The position numbers were made by a program, and so were the translations under genes. The notes under the pieces were generated by a model, which was not told the origin of the DNA, did not search any database, and saw only the letters and a list, made by a program, of their open reading frames with translations. A stretch of DNA of 64,000 bases, taken from DATKRB01 sp035532415 (GTDB lineage Bacteria; Actinomycetota; Acidimicrobiia; Acidimicrobiales; RAAP-2). Where the stretch lies: assembly GCA_035532415.1 (NCBI GenBank), contig DATKRB010000018.1:1-64000 (forward strand). The letters are read 5' to 3'. Shown piece after piece: positions 40,570-48,624 of this stretch (position 1 is its first letter; each line of letters opens with the position of its first letter).

Positions 40570-43500
40570 TTGTTCCGTCCCGTTCCCCCTGACGCCGACT
40601 TCGTCGCACTCGAGAAGCAGGAGCTGGCGCGCTGGTCCGCCCATCGCGTGTTCGAGCGTTCGGTCGAGGAGCGTCGTGACGCCGAGCCCTGGGTGTTCTA
40701 CGAGGGTCCCCCGACGGCGAACGGCCGGCCCGGCCTGCACCACGTGTGGGCGCGCGTGTACAAGGACCTCTTCTGCCGGTTCCGGACCATGCGCGGCTAC
40801 CGGGTGGCGCGCCGCGCCGGATGGGACACCCACGGGCTCCCGGTCGAGGTGGAGGTGGAGAAGCGGCTCGGGATCACCGGCAAGCAGCAGATCGAGAACG
40901 AGGTGGGGATCGCCGAGTTCACCCGGCTGTGCCGCGAGTCGGTGCTGGCGTACGTCGACGAGTGGTTGGAGCTGACCACCCGGATCGGCTACTGGGTCGA
41001 CTTCGACGATGCCTACTGGACCCTCAGCCCGGACTACGTGGAGTCGGTCTGGTGGCATCTCAAGGTGATGTTCGATCAGGGGCTGCTGTACGAGGACCTG
41101 AAGGTCGTCCCCTACTGCCCGCGCTGCGGCACCGCGCTGTCGAGCCACGAGCTCGGCCAGCCCGGCGTCTACTCGGACGAGGAGGACGAGTCGGCGTACG
41201 TGCTCCTTCCCCTATCGGGCGACGACCGGGAGGTGATCGGAGGCGCCACCGGCCTCGTCGCCTGGACGACGACCCCCTGGACGCTCCTCGCCAACACCGG
41301 GGTGGCGGTCAACCCCGACCTCACCTACGCGGTGGTGGACGGGATGATCGTCGCGGAGGCGCTGGTGCCCGCCGTCTTCGGGGACGGCGCGGTGATCACG
41401 CACCGGGTGGAGGGGCGGCGCCTGGTCGGCCTGCGCTACCGCAGGCCCTTCGACGACCTGGCCGAGCCGCCCGGTGCCGACGGTTGGCGGGTGGTTCCCG
41501 GGGATTTCGTCACCACCGACGAGGGGACGGGCGTGGTCCACCTCGCTCCTGCCTTCGGCGAGGTCGACCGCCAGGTCGGGCGGGCCCACGGGCTCCCGAC
41601 GCTCAACCCGGTGGGCCCGGACGGCCGGTTCGGCGACGCCGTCGCCTGGTTGGCCGGTGTCCCCGTGCGCGAGGCCAACGAGCGGGTCGACGATCGGCTC
41701 GAGGCGGCGGGCCTGCTCGTCCGCCGCCACCGCCACCGGCACTCCTACCCGCACTGCTGGCGGTGCGGGACCGCCCTCATCTACTGGGGCAAGCCGAGCT
41801 GGTACGTGGCGACCTCCGCCCGCAAGGACGACCTGATCGCCGCCAACCGCGGCATCGACTGGCACCCCGAGCACATCCGCGAGGGGCGGTTCGGCGAGTG
41901 GCTGGAGAACAACGTCGACTGGGCGCTGTCTCGTGACCGGTTCTGGGGGACGCCGTTGCCGGTGTGGCGGTGCGACCACGGCCACGTGTACTGCGTCGGC
42001 TCGTTGGCCGAGCTCTCCGACCTCGCCGGTCGCGACGTCCGCGAGATAGACCCGCACCGGCCGGCGATCGACGGGGTGGAGTTTCCCTGCCCCGGCTGTG
42101 CCGCCGGACCCGGAGGCGGGGTGGGTGACGTGCCGCGGGCCCGCCGCGTCGAGCCGGTGATCGACGCCTGGTTCGACTCGGGATCCATGCCCGCCGCGCA
42201 GGTCGGGTACCCGCACGTCCCGGGGTCCTCGGAGGCGTTCGCGTACCCCGCGGACTTCATCTCCGAGGCCATCGACCAGACCCGCGGGTGGTTCTACTCG
42301 CTCCTGGCCGTCAACTCGCTGGTCTTCGGCTCCGCCCCCTACCGGCACGTCGTGTGCCTCGGCCACATCGTCGATGCCGACGGTCGCAAGATGTCCAAGT
42401 CGGTGGGCAACGTCATCGATCCCTGGCAGATCCTCGACTCCCGGGGCGCGGACCCGCTCCGTTGGTGGATGTTCAGCCAGGGCTCACCATGGACACCGAC
42501 CCGGGCGAGCATGGGGGCCATCGACACGTCGATGCGCGAGACCCTGCTCACCCTGTGGAACACCTTCAGCTTCTTCACCACCTACGCGTCGCTCAACGGG
42601 TTCGACCCCGCCGACCCGTCGGTGCCCCCGGCTTCGGACCGGCCCGCTCTCGATCGCTGGGTGCTGTCCCGGCTGGCGTCCACCGTGGAGATCGTGACGT
42701 CGGCGCTCGACCGGTACGAGCCCCTGGCCGCGGCGGGTGCGGTGAGCTTGCTGGTCGACGACCTCTCCAATTGGTACGTCCGGCGGAGCCGCCGCCGGTT
42801 CTGGCGGACCGATCCCGATGCCCCGCTGTCGGACACCCTGGCCGCCCATGCGACCCTTCATGAGGTGCTGACGACGCTGTCGATCGTGCTTGCCCCGTTC
42901 TGTCCATTCGTCGCCGACCGGATGTGGCGCGAGCTGACGGGGGCCGGGGAACCCGAGTCGGTGCACCTGCTCGACTGGCCCGATCCCGGGAGCTCGGACC
43001 GGGCCGGCCGGTTCGACGGGGAGCTCGAGTCGCAGATGAGCCTGGCGAGACGGCTGACCTCGCTCGGGCGGGCTGCCAGGAGCGAGGCCGGGGTCAGAGT
43101 CCGGCAGCCGCTGGCCAGGGCGTTGGTCTTCGTCCCCGCCGCCATGCCGGCGATCCCGCCCGGCGTGGTGGAGGACGAGCTCAACGTCGACGAGGTGGTG
43201 GTGACCCAGGAGCTGGGCGAGATCCTGCGGTTCGAGCTGGTCCCGAACTTCCGGGAGCTCGGTCCGCGGCTGGGCCCGGCGGTGAAGGACCTCCGTGCGG
43301 CGCTGGCCGAGCTCGACGGGGTTGCCGCGGCGGCCGCGTTGGAGTCGGGCGGCGTGGTCCGGGTGGAGCTGCCGGGGGGCCCGGTCGAGCTCGGTCCGGG
43401 TGACCTCGAGCTCCGGGTGCAGGGCCAGCCGGGGTTCGCCGTCTCGCGCGGCGGCGGCGAGGTCGTCGCCCTCGATCTGACCATCGACGACGATCTGGCC

Positions 43501-43743
43501 CTGCGGGGCCTGGCCCGCGAGGTGGTCCGGCAGGTTCAGGACCTGCGTAAGTCGAGCGGGCTCGAGGTGTCCGACCGGATCGAGCTGCTCCTGACCGGGC
43601 TCGACGAGCTCGGGCCGCACTTCGCCGTCATCGGGCGTGAGGTGCTGGCCACGAAGGTGGCGGTCGGGCCCGGGCGGGGACAGGGGACCCCGCTCGACCT
43701 GGGTGAGCGTCCCGAGGCGATGGCCTGGATCACCCGGGCCTGA
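40570..43743 (+). CDS. ileS: Isoleucyl-tRNA synthetase, type 2
   Basis: A 1057-residue class I synthetase charging tRNA-Ile. The HIGH box appears as GLHH in GPPTANGRPGLHHVWAR, the form found in type 2 (eukaryote-like) IleRS. KMSKS is intact in GRKMSKSVGN near residue 605. The editing domain includes VAWTTTPWTLLANTGVAV and DEGTGVVHLAPAFGEVD. A long C-terminal anticodon-binding part lacks the zinc cysteines of type 1 enzymes. Type 2 enzymes are generally insensitive to mupirocin. TTG start at 40570 with TGAGG five bases before. The gap to the HAD gene is only 39 bp, with no room for a T-box leader. Confidence 0.95.
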   Translation: MFRPVPPDADFVALEKQELARWSAHRVFERSVEERRDAEPWVFYEGPPTANGRPGLHHVWARVYKDLFCRFRTMRGYRVARRAGWDTHGLPVEVEVEKRLGITGKQQIENEVGIAEFTRLCRESVLAYVDEWLELTTRIGYWVDFDDAYWTLSPDYVESVWWHLKVMFDQGLLYEDLKVVPYCPRCGTALSSHELGQPGVYSDEEDESAYVLLPLSGDDREVIGGATGLVAWTTTPWTLLANTGVAVNPDLTYAVVDGMIVAEALVPAVFGDGAVITHRVEGRRLVGLRYRRPFDDLAEPPGADGWRVVPGDFVTTDEGTGVVHLAPAFGEVDRQVGRAHGLPTLNPVGPDGRFGDAVAWLAGVPVREANERVDDRLEAAGLLVRRHRHRHSYPHCWRCGTALIYWGKPSWYVATSARKDDLIAANRGIDWHPEHIREGRFGEWLENNVDWALSRDRFWGTPLPVWRCDHGHVYCVGSLAELSDLAGRDVREIDPHRPAIDGVEFPCPGCAAGPGGGVGDVPRARRVEPVIDAWFDSGSMPAAQVGYPHVPGSSEAFAYPADFISEAIDQTRGWFYSLLAVNSLVFGSAPYRHVVCLGHIVDADGRKMSKSVGNVIDPWQILDSRGADPLRWWMFSQGSPWTPTRASMGAIDTSMRETLLTLWNTFSFFTTYASLNGFDPADPSVPPASDRPALDRWVLSRLASTVEIVTSALDRYEPLAAAGAVSLLVDDLSNWYVRRSRRRFWRTDPDAPLSDTLAAHATLHEVLTTLSIVLAPFCPFVADRMWRELTGAGEPESVHLLDWPDPGSSDRAGRFDGELESQMSLARRLTSLGRAARSEAGVRVRQPLARALVFVPAAMPAIPPGVVEDELNVDEVVVTQELGEILRFELVPNFRELGPRLGPAVKDLRAALAELDGVAAAAALESGGVVRVELPGGPVELGPGDLELRVQGQPGFAVSRGGGEVVALDLTIDDDLALRGLAREVVRQVQDLRKSSGLEVSDRIELLLTGLDELGPHFAVIGREVLATKVAVGPGRGQGTPLDLGERPEAMAWITRA

Positions 43744-43765
43744 TCGGCGCGTCACGCCGCCACCG

Positions 43766-43781
43766 GAGGCGCATCCGCCTC
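43766..43781 (+). terminator. Short hairpin after ileS
   Basis: GAGGCG (43766-43771) pairs with CGCCTC (43776-43781) around a CATC loop, 23 bp after the ileS stop. No T-run follows, so termination is only a possibility. Confidence 0.35.
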
Positions 43782-43900
43782 ACGCGTCACCGGACTCCTG
43801 CGGAAGTACGACCAGCCGCGGCGCCAGCCGGCTGGTGGTCGAAACCAGGACCTTCGGCCCTGCCGGGTCTCGGACCGGTGCAGCAAGCTGCAGCCGGCTA

Positions 43901-43910
43901 CCTGTACAGG
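43901..43910. promoter_or_regulatory. Palindrome CCTGTACAGG before DoxX gene
   Basis: A perfect 10-bp palindrome 30 bp upstream of the DoxX start and just before its ribosome site. It is placed like an operator. No regulator can be assigned. Confidence 0.3.
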
Positions 43911-43940
43911 TCGAGAAGAGCGAGAAGAGGAGGAGAGGGA

Positions 43941-44600
43941 ATGAAGCTCGGCTTTCTTCGAGGTTCCGTCGTGACGGGGAGCGGTGCCCCAATGGGCCAA
44001 GACGGCATTCTGGAGGCCCCGACCGGAAACCTCCGATTCGCCGACTGGCTCTATCGCTCGAAGGCGGCCGGTGTCCTATGGCTCGTCGCCCGCCTGTGGC
44101 TTGGCTACGAGTGGCTCAATGCCGGCTACCAGAAGCTCTGGGGCGCCGAGAACTCCGGCTTCTGGAACAACAGCGGTGCAGCCGTGAAAGGGTACGCAGC
44201 GGCCGGGATCACCGGCTCGGCCACCGGGAAGGGTGGCGCGTCCTATGGATGGTGGGCGGCCTTCCTGCACAACTTCGTCGTTCCCAACGCATCGTGGATC
44301 GCCAAGCTGATCGCGGTGAGCGAGTTCGCGCTTGGCTTGCTGCTGATCGTCGGCCTGTTCACCGGGGCGGCTGCCGCGGCCGGGCTCATGCTCAACCTCA
44401 TCTACATGTTCTCGGGTACCGCCGGCGTGAACCCGGCGTACGCGATCGTGTCGGTGTTTCTCGTCCTGGCTTGGCGAAACGCCGGCTACCTCGGACTGGA
44501 CAGCCTTGCGCTTCCCTGGGTTCGTCGTCTGCTCCATCACGGGGGACGCGCCGAAGGGGTGGTGCACCAACCGCCAACGGGAGCCTTGCCGGCTCACTGA
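43941..44600 (+). CDS. DoxX/DoxD-family membrane protein
   Basis: A 219-residue protein with four hydrophobic helices. WLVARLWLGYEWLNAGYQKLWG is the DoxX-type first helix and the long segment with SEFALGLLLIVGLFTGAAA is the third. The extended loop (SGFWNNSGAAVKGYAAA) resembles the thiosulfate:quinone oxidoreductase subunit DoxD. Members take part in membrane redox reactions or oxidative-stress complexes. AGGAGAGGGA sets the start at 43941. No partner oxidoreductase is adjacent. Confidence 0.85.
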   Translation: MKLGFLRGSVVTGSGAPMGQDGILEAPTGNLRFADWLYRSKAAGVLWLVARLWLGYEWLNAGYQKLWGAENSGFWNNSGAAVKGYAAAGITGSATGKGGASYGWWAAFLHNFVVPNASWIAKLIAVSEFALGLLLIVGLFTGAAAAAGLMLNLIYMFSGTAGVNPAYAIVSVFLVLAWRNAGYLGLDSLALPWVRRLLHHGGRAEGVVHQPPTGALPAH

Positions 44601-44742
44601 CAGCGGCCGAGGGTCTCGTGGCTCAACGAGGAGGGGGACCTTCGACCCTGGTTGCCGGAGACCACGCCGGGCCGCAGCCGACCTCACCGACCCGTCCTCG
44701 AGGTCAAGGGCTTCTCGACGCGGATAGGTCAGCCGGGCCGGC

Positions 44743-44770
44743 GGCCGGCGGGATGCGGCCGGCGGGATGC
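44743..44770. repeat. 14-bp exact tandem repeat
   Basis: GGCCGGCGGGATGC occurs twice head-to-tail (44743-44756 and 44757-44770) in the 201-bp gap between the convergent DoxX and MarR genes. Nothing else is recognisable there. Confidence 0.8.
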
Positions 44771-44801
44771 CTACCGTGTCCGCAACGTCCGCGGAGTCCG
44801 A

Positions 44802-45332
44802 CTAGCCGCCGCAGACGGGCCCGTCACCCCGCAGCTTGCGGAGCGCGACGTTCAGGGCGTCCTGGTCGGCGACGTTCAGAGGGTCGATGAGGTGCCGATC
44901 GAGGCCGTCCAGGTGGACGGCGATCGCCTCGTGAAGCTTGGACCAGCCGCTCGGGGTGAGGGCGACGTACATGCTGCGCCGGTCCGACGGGCAGTTCTGC
45001 CGCTCGACGTAACCGGCCTCTGTGATGCGGTCGACCAGGCGGGTGATGCCCCCCGACGTCAGGGAGACCTCGCCGGCCAGCTGGGTCATCGTCAGGTGCT
45101 CGTCGGGGGAGCGGGCCAGGCGGATGAGCACGTCGAACCAGGTGAGGGGGATCCCACAGGCCTGCTCGAGCTCGACGCCGAGGAGCCTGGTGAGATGGGC
45201 GTGCGCCTCGACGAGTAATCCCATGAGGGTGATCCGGTCGTCGTCGACCGGGCAGGGGGGTCGGGACCCCGACGAGGCGCCCGGCAGGTCGGCGCCCGCG
45301 GTACCGCTCACGCCCCCAATCCCGACCTCCAT
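44802..45332 (-). CDS. MarR-family transcriptional regulator
   Basis: A 176-residue regulator. GIPLTWFDVLIRLARSPDEHLTM begins the DNA-binding domain, LAGEVSLTSGGITRLVDRI is the helix-turn-helix, and SDRRSMYVALTPSG the wing. The N-terminal 30 residues are Gly/Ser-rich. ATG at 45332 with GGAAGG upstream; an in-frame ATG at 45407 would place the start inside the YceI promoter region. It is divergent from the YceI gene, whose spacer holds an inverted repeat, so it likely represses that gene and itself. Confidence 0.88.
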   Translation of the reverse strand: MEVGIGGVSGTAGADLPGASSGSRPPCPVDDDRITLMGLLVEAHAHLTRLLGVELEQACGIPLTWFDVLIRLARSPDEHLTMTQLAGEVSLTSGGITRLVDRITEAGYVERQNCPSDRRSMYVALTPSGWSKLHEAIAVHLDGLDRHLIDPLNVADQDALNVALRKLRGDGPVCGG

Positions 45333-45400
45333 GTCGTCACCGACCTTCCTGTCGCCCCCCGCTCCTCTGATCCTACACTGTCTGTGTGAACAATAACTGA

Positions 45401-45430
45401 TTGACAAGAAGTTGATTCATCAGATATACT
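45401..45430 (+). promoter_or_regulatory. Near-consensus promoter of YceI gene with operator in spacer
   Basis: TTGACA at 45401-45406 and TATACT at 45425-45430 are separated by 18 bp, the strongest sigma-70-like promoter in the window. The spacer holds TGAT-TC-ATCA (45413-45422), an inverted repeat well placed for the divergent MarR repressor. Confidence 0.75.
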
Positions 45431-45503
45431 TTCGTCAGAGAACGCGATCCGGACAGAGAACACCGACAGAGAACTCCGACAGATGAACACAGAGGAGACG
45501 ACC

Positions 45504-46067
45504 ATGACCACCGAGACAGTCGACACGACCACCCTCCCGGTTGCCGGCACGTACACCATCGACCAGATCCACAGCACCGTGGGCTTCGTCGCCCGCCACC
45601 TGGTCGGGGCGAAGGTGCGGGGAAAATTCACGGAGTTCAGCGGCACGATCGTCATCGCAGAGGTACCCGAGCAGTCGTCCGTGCAGGCCGACGTGGCCGT
45701 AGCCAGCGTCGAGACCGGTCAGGAGCAGCGGGACGCCCACCTGCGTTCGGGCGACTTCTTTGAGGCGGAGTCGTTTCCGAACCTCACCCTGAGGAGCACC
45801 GGGCTCACGGGGTCCGGCGGTAACGAGTACGTGCTGCAGGCCGAGCTCACGGTGCGGGGGGTGACCAAGCCTGTCGACTTCGATCTCACGTACCTCGGTT
45901 CGGGGCCCGGGATGGCGCCGGGATCGGTGGTGGCCGCCTTTGAGGCGAGCGCCGAGATCGACCGCCGTGATTTCGGCGTCAGCTTCGGCGGTGCGCTCGA
46001 CAGCGGCGGTGTGATCGTCGGGAACAAGGTGCGGATCGAGCTGGACGTCGAAGCTCACAAGCAGTGA
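45504..46067 (+). CDS. YceI-family lipid-binding protein
   Basis: A 187-residue lipocalin-like beta barrel. GTYTIDQIHSTVGFVARHL is the family N-terminus, and GKFTEFSGTI, DFFEAESFPNLTLRST and ASAEIDRRDFGVSF are the other conserved blocks. These proteins bind isoprenoid or polyprenyl chains. No signal peptide is seen, so it is probably cytoplasmic. GAGGAG at 45492-45497 favours ATG 45504 over the ATG at 45483. It has a strong promoter probably repressed by MarR, and a very stable hairpin follows the gene. Confidence 0.92.
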   Translation: MTTETVDTTTLPVAGTYTIDQIHSTVGFVARHLVGAKVRGKFTEFSGTIVIAEVPEQSSVQADVAVASVETGQEQRDAHLRSGDFFEAESFPNLTLRSTGLTGSGGNEYVLQAELTVRGVTKPVDFDLTYLGSGPGMAPGSVVAAFEASAEIDRRDFGVSFGGALDSGGVIVGNKVRIELDVEAHKQ

Positions 46068-46135
46068 GCCCCGGCACCGGTCTCCCGCCGGCCCGCGCCG
46101 GCGCTGCGCCGGTGCGTCCGGTGCGTCCGGCACCC

Positions 46136-46175
46136 GTGTCGTGCCCCGCCGGCGGCGGTCGGCGGGGCACGACAC
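46136..46175 (+). terminator. Perfect 16-bp hairpin after YceI gene
   Basis: GTGTCGTGCCCCGCCG (46136-46151) and CGGCGGGGCACGACAC (46160-46175) are exact reverse complements around an 8-nt loop. It starts 69 bp after the YceI stop and ends 16 bp before a 39-codon gene. No T-run follows, as is common for actinobacterial terminators. Confidence 0.75.
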
Positions 46176-46177
46176 GG

Positions 46178-46183
46178 TAAGGT
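46178..46183 (+). promoter_or_regulatory. -10 box (TAAGGT) of the 39-residue ORF
   Basis: TAAGGT begins 2 bp after the hairpin and lies 8 nt before the ATG at 46192, so the small gene may be transcribed on its own as a leaderless mRNA. Confidence 0.4.
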
Positions 46184-46191
46184 CACGGGCC

Positions 46192-46311
46192 ATGGCGAAG
46201 CTCGGCCCGCACAAGGTGTTGAAGTCGGCGGCCGCGGCCGTCGGTCTGCTCGGCACGATGGCCAGCATCTGGTGGTTCGCCCTGAAGCCCAGACGCAAGC
46301 ACGAAGCCTGA
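46192..46311 (+). CDS. 39-residue single-helix membrane peptide
   Basis: A short frame with a basic N-terminus (MAKLGPHKVLKS), one hydrophobic helix (AAAAVGLLGTMASIWWFAL) and a very basic tail (KPRRKHEA). This layout is typical of small membrane proteins with one transmembrane segment. It has its own -10-like box, lies after a terminator-like hairpin and ends 27 bp before the convergent Sir2 gene. I do not recognise a family. Its function is unknown, and being so short it could still be spurious. Confidence 0.55.
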   Translation: MAKLGPHKVLKSAAAAVGLLGTMASIWWFALKPRRKHEA

Positions 46312-46337
46312 CCGGCCGCGCGACGCCCCGGTGCCGG

Positions 46338-47168
46338 TCAGACCGCCGGCCCGACGATCGCCGGGAGCAGCTCGCTGATCGGGCCATGCAGGGTCGCGGT
46401 GGCGAGGTGGTCCATCGGCGTGGGCTCGGCGTTCACGATCACCACGGCCGCGCCGGCGCTCGCGGCCAGCGGGACCAGCCCGGCCGCGGGGTGGACCGTC
46501 AGGCTGCTGCCGACGGCCAGCAACAGATCGCTCCCGGCGGCGGCCCGCTCGGCCCGGCGGAGATCTTCGGGGACCAGGCTCTGGCCGAAGCTGATCGTGG
46601 CCGACTTGAGGATCCCGCCACACCGCGCAGCGAGGCAGGCCGGGTCCTCCTCCCCGGCCCGCACCCGGACGAGCACCTCGGCCATCGGTCGCCGGTCGCC
46701 GCACCGGAGGCAGACGGCGTGCCGAATGGTGCCGTGGATCTCCACCACCCGGGAGGGGTCGTTCCCCGCGAGCTGGTGCAGCCCGTCGACGTTCTGGGTG
46801 ACGAGGAGGTCCAGCCGTCCGCCACGCTCGAGCGTCACGAGAGCCCGGTGGCCCGCGTTCGGCGCGGCCGACCAGGTCGGGGACGTGAGGCGGCTCCTCC
46901 ATGCGGCGCGCCGGATGGAGGGGTCCTGCACGTAGGTGGCGAGGGTGGCGAGCCGTTCCGCCCCCGGGTCCTTCGTCCACACCCCCTCGGGACCGCGGAA
47001 GTCCGGGATGCCCGAGTCCGTCGAGATACCCGCTCCCGTCAGCACGACGACCCGCGAAGAGCGAAGGATGAGGTCCCGGGCGACGGACGGGCTCCCGTCA
47101 CCGCCCCGGTCGTCCGTGTCGCCCCGGTCGGCCGTGCCCTCGCTCCGGAAGTCGGCTCCGGCGTCCAT
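46338..47168 (-). CDS. NAD-dependent protein deacylase (sirtuin, Sir2)
   Basis: A 276-residue sirtuin. GAGISTDSGIPDFRGPEGVW binds NAD, TQNVDGLH and the catalytic His in VVEIHGTI follow. Zinc is held by Cys pairs in AVCLRCG and PACLAARCG. LKSATISFGQSL and AVGSSLTVHPAAGL close the Rossmann fold. It removes acyl groups from lysines, for example regulating acetyl-CoA synthetase. ATG at 47168 was chosen over GTG at 47183. It is divergent from succinate-semialdehyde dehydrogenase by 91 bp. Confidence 0.93.
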   Translation of the reverse strand: MDAGADFRSEGTADRGDTDDRGGDGSPSVARDLILRSSRVVVLTGAGISTDSGIPDFRGPEGVWTKDPGAERLATLATYVQDPSIRRAAWRSRLTSPTWSAAPNAGHRALVTLERGGRLDLLVTQNVDGLHQLAGNDPSRVVEIHGTIRHAVCLRCGDRRPMAEVLVRVRAGEEDPACLAARCGGILKSATISFGQSLVPEDLRRAERAAAGSDLLLAVGSSLTVHPAAGLVPLAASAGAAVVIVNAEPTPMDHLATATLHGPISELLPAIVGPAV

Positions 47169-47259
47169 CCCCCAGTTTGGCACCGGGGGAGCGAGCAGGG
47201 CCCGGGCCGGTCACGGACCCGGTGCAACGGGCCTGAGGTGACCGGGTAAGAATCGGCAC

Positions 47260-48624
47260 ATGGCGTTCGCAACCACCAACCCGGCGACCGGAGAGGTCGA
47301 GCAGACCTTCCCCGGGCACAGCCCCGAAGAAGTCGAAGGGCTCTTGGCCCGGGCGGCGAGCACCTTCGCCTCCTACCGGCGGACCGGTTTCGCGGAGCGC
47401 TCCCGTTTGATGACCACCGCCGCGGAGCTGCTCGAGGGCGAGCAGCCCGTCGTCGCACGCATCCTCACCACCGAGATGGGCAAGACCTTCGCAGCGGCAA
47501 GGGCGGAGGTCTCCAAGTGCGCGATGGCCTTCCGGTGGTTCGCCGAGCACGCCGAGCGGCTGCTGGCCGACGAGGAGATCGGGACCTCGGCCCGGCGGAG
47601 CATGGTGCGTTACCAGCCGCTCGGAGCGGTCCTGGCCGTCATGCCGTGGAACTTCCCGCTCTGGCAGGTGACCCGCTTCGCCGCGCCCACCCTGATGGCG
47701 GGCAACGTCGGCCTGCTGAAGCACGCCTCCAACGTCCCGCAGACCGCGCTCTACCTCGGGGACCTGTTCCGCCGGGCGGGTTTCCCCGAGGGGGCGTTCA
47801 CGACGCTGCTGGTGGGCCAGGACGCGGTCGCCGGCATCATCGCGGACGACCGGGTCGCCGCGGTGACGCTGACGGGGAGCGAGCGCGCCGGCCAGTCCGT
47901 CGCCGCCGCCGCGGGCCACGCCCTCAAGAAGTGCGTGCTCGAGCTTGGAGGATCCGACCCGTTCGTGGTGCTGGCCTCGGCCGATCTCGACACGGCGGTC
48001 CCCGCGGCTGTCCGGGCCCGCGTCCAGAACAACGGGCAGTCCTGCATCGCGGCCAAACGGTTCATCGTCGAGCAGCCCGTCTACGAGGAGTTCCGGGCCA
48101 GGTTCACGGCCGAGATGGCGGCGTTGCGGGTCGGCGACCCGTTCGACCCGGCTTCGGACGTCGGCCCGCTCGTCTCGGAGTCCCAACGGGCCGAGATCGC
48201 CGGCCAGGTGGACGACGCCAGGTCGAAGGGAGCGGTGCTCGAGTGCGGGGGTGACGTGATCGGCGGGCCCGGTTGGTACTACGCGCCCACCGTCCTGACC
48301 GGGGTCACCCCGGGCATGCGGGTCTTCACCGAGGAGGTCTTCGGACCGGTTGCCGTGCTCGAGCCGGCGGCGGACCCGGCCGAGGCGATCCGCCTGGCCA
48401 ACAGCACGCGGTACGGGCTCGGGGCGAGCGTCTGGACGAACGACGAGGAGGAGCAGCGCCGCTGTATCGACGAGATCGAAGCGGGTCAGGTGTTCGTCAA
48501 CGCCATGGTGGCGTCGTCCCCCGAGATGCCCTTCGGCGGGGTGAAGCGCTCGGGGTACGGGCGCGAGATGTCGGCGCTCGGGATCAGGGAATTCTGCAAC
48601 GCCAAGGCCGTGTGGGTGGCATGA
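47260..48624 (+). CDS. Succinate-semialdehyde dehydrogenase (GabD/Sad-like)
   Basis: A 454-residue aldehyde dehydrogenase without long N-terminal extension, like the Sad/GabD1 group. TTNPATGEVEQTFPGHS opens the family, VMPWNFPLWQVTRFAAP is the cofactor block, Glu lies in VLELGGSDPF and the catalytic Cys in NNGQSCIAAKR. PFGGVKRSGYGREMSALG is the C-terminal block. It would oxidise succinate semialdehyde from GABA to succinate with NAD(P). AAGAAT, 6 nt before the ATG, suggests a leaderless promoter. Its stop overlaps the cysteine desulfurase start (ATGA). No GABA transaminase is adjacent. Confidence 0.88.
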   Translation: MAFATTNPATGEVEQTFPGHSPEEVEGLLARAASTFASYRRTGFAERSRLMTTAAELLEGEQPVVARILTTEMGKTFAAARAEVSKCAMAFRWFAEHAERLLADEEIGTSARRSMVRYQPLGAVLAVMPWNFPLWQVTRFAAPTLMAGNVGLLKHASNVPQTALYLGDLFRRAGFPEGAFTTLLVGQDAVAGIIADDRVAAVTLTGSERAGQSVAAAAGHALKKCVLELGGSDPFVVLASADLDTAVPAAVRARVQNNGQSCIAAKRFIVEQPVYEEFRARFTAEMAALRVGDPFDPASDVGPLVSESQRAEIAGQVDDARSKGAVLECGGDVIGGPGWYYAPTVLTGVTPGMRVFTEEVFGPVAVLEPAADPAEAIRLANSTRYGLGASVWTNDEEEQRRCIDEIEAGQVFVNAMVASSPEMPFGGVKRSGYGREMSALGIREFCNAKAVWVA

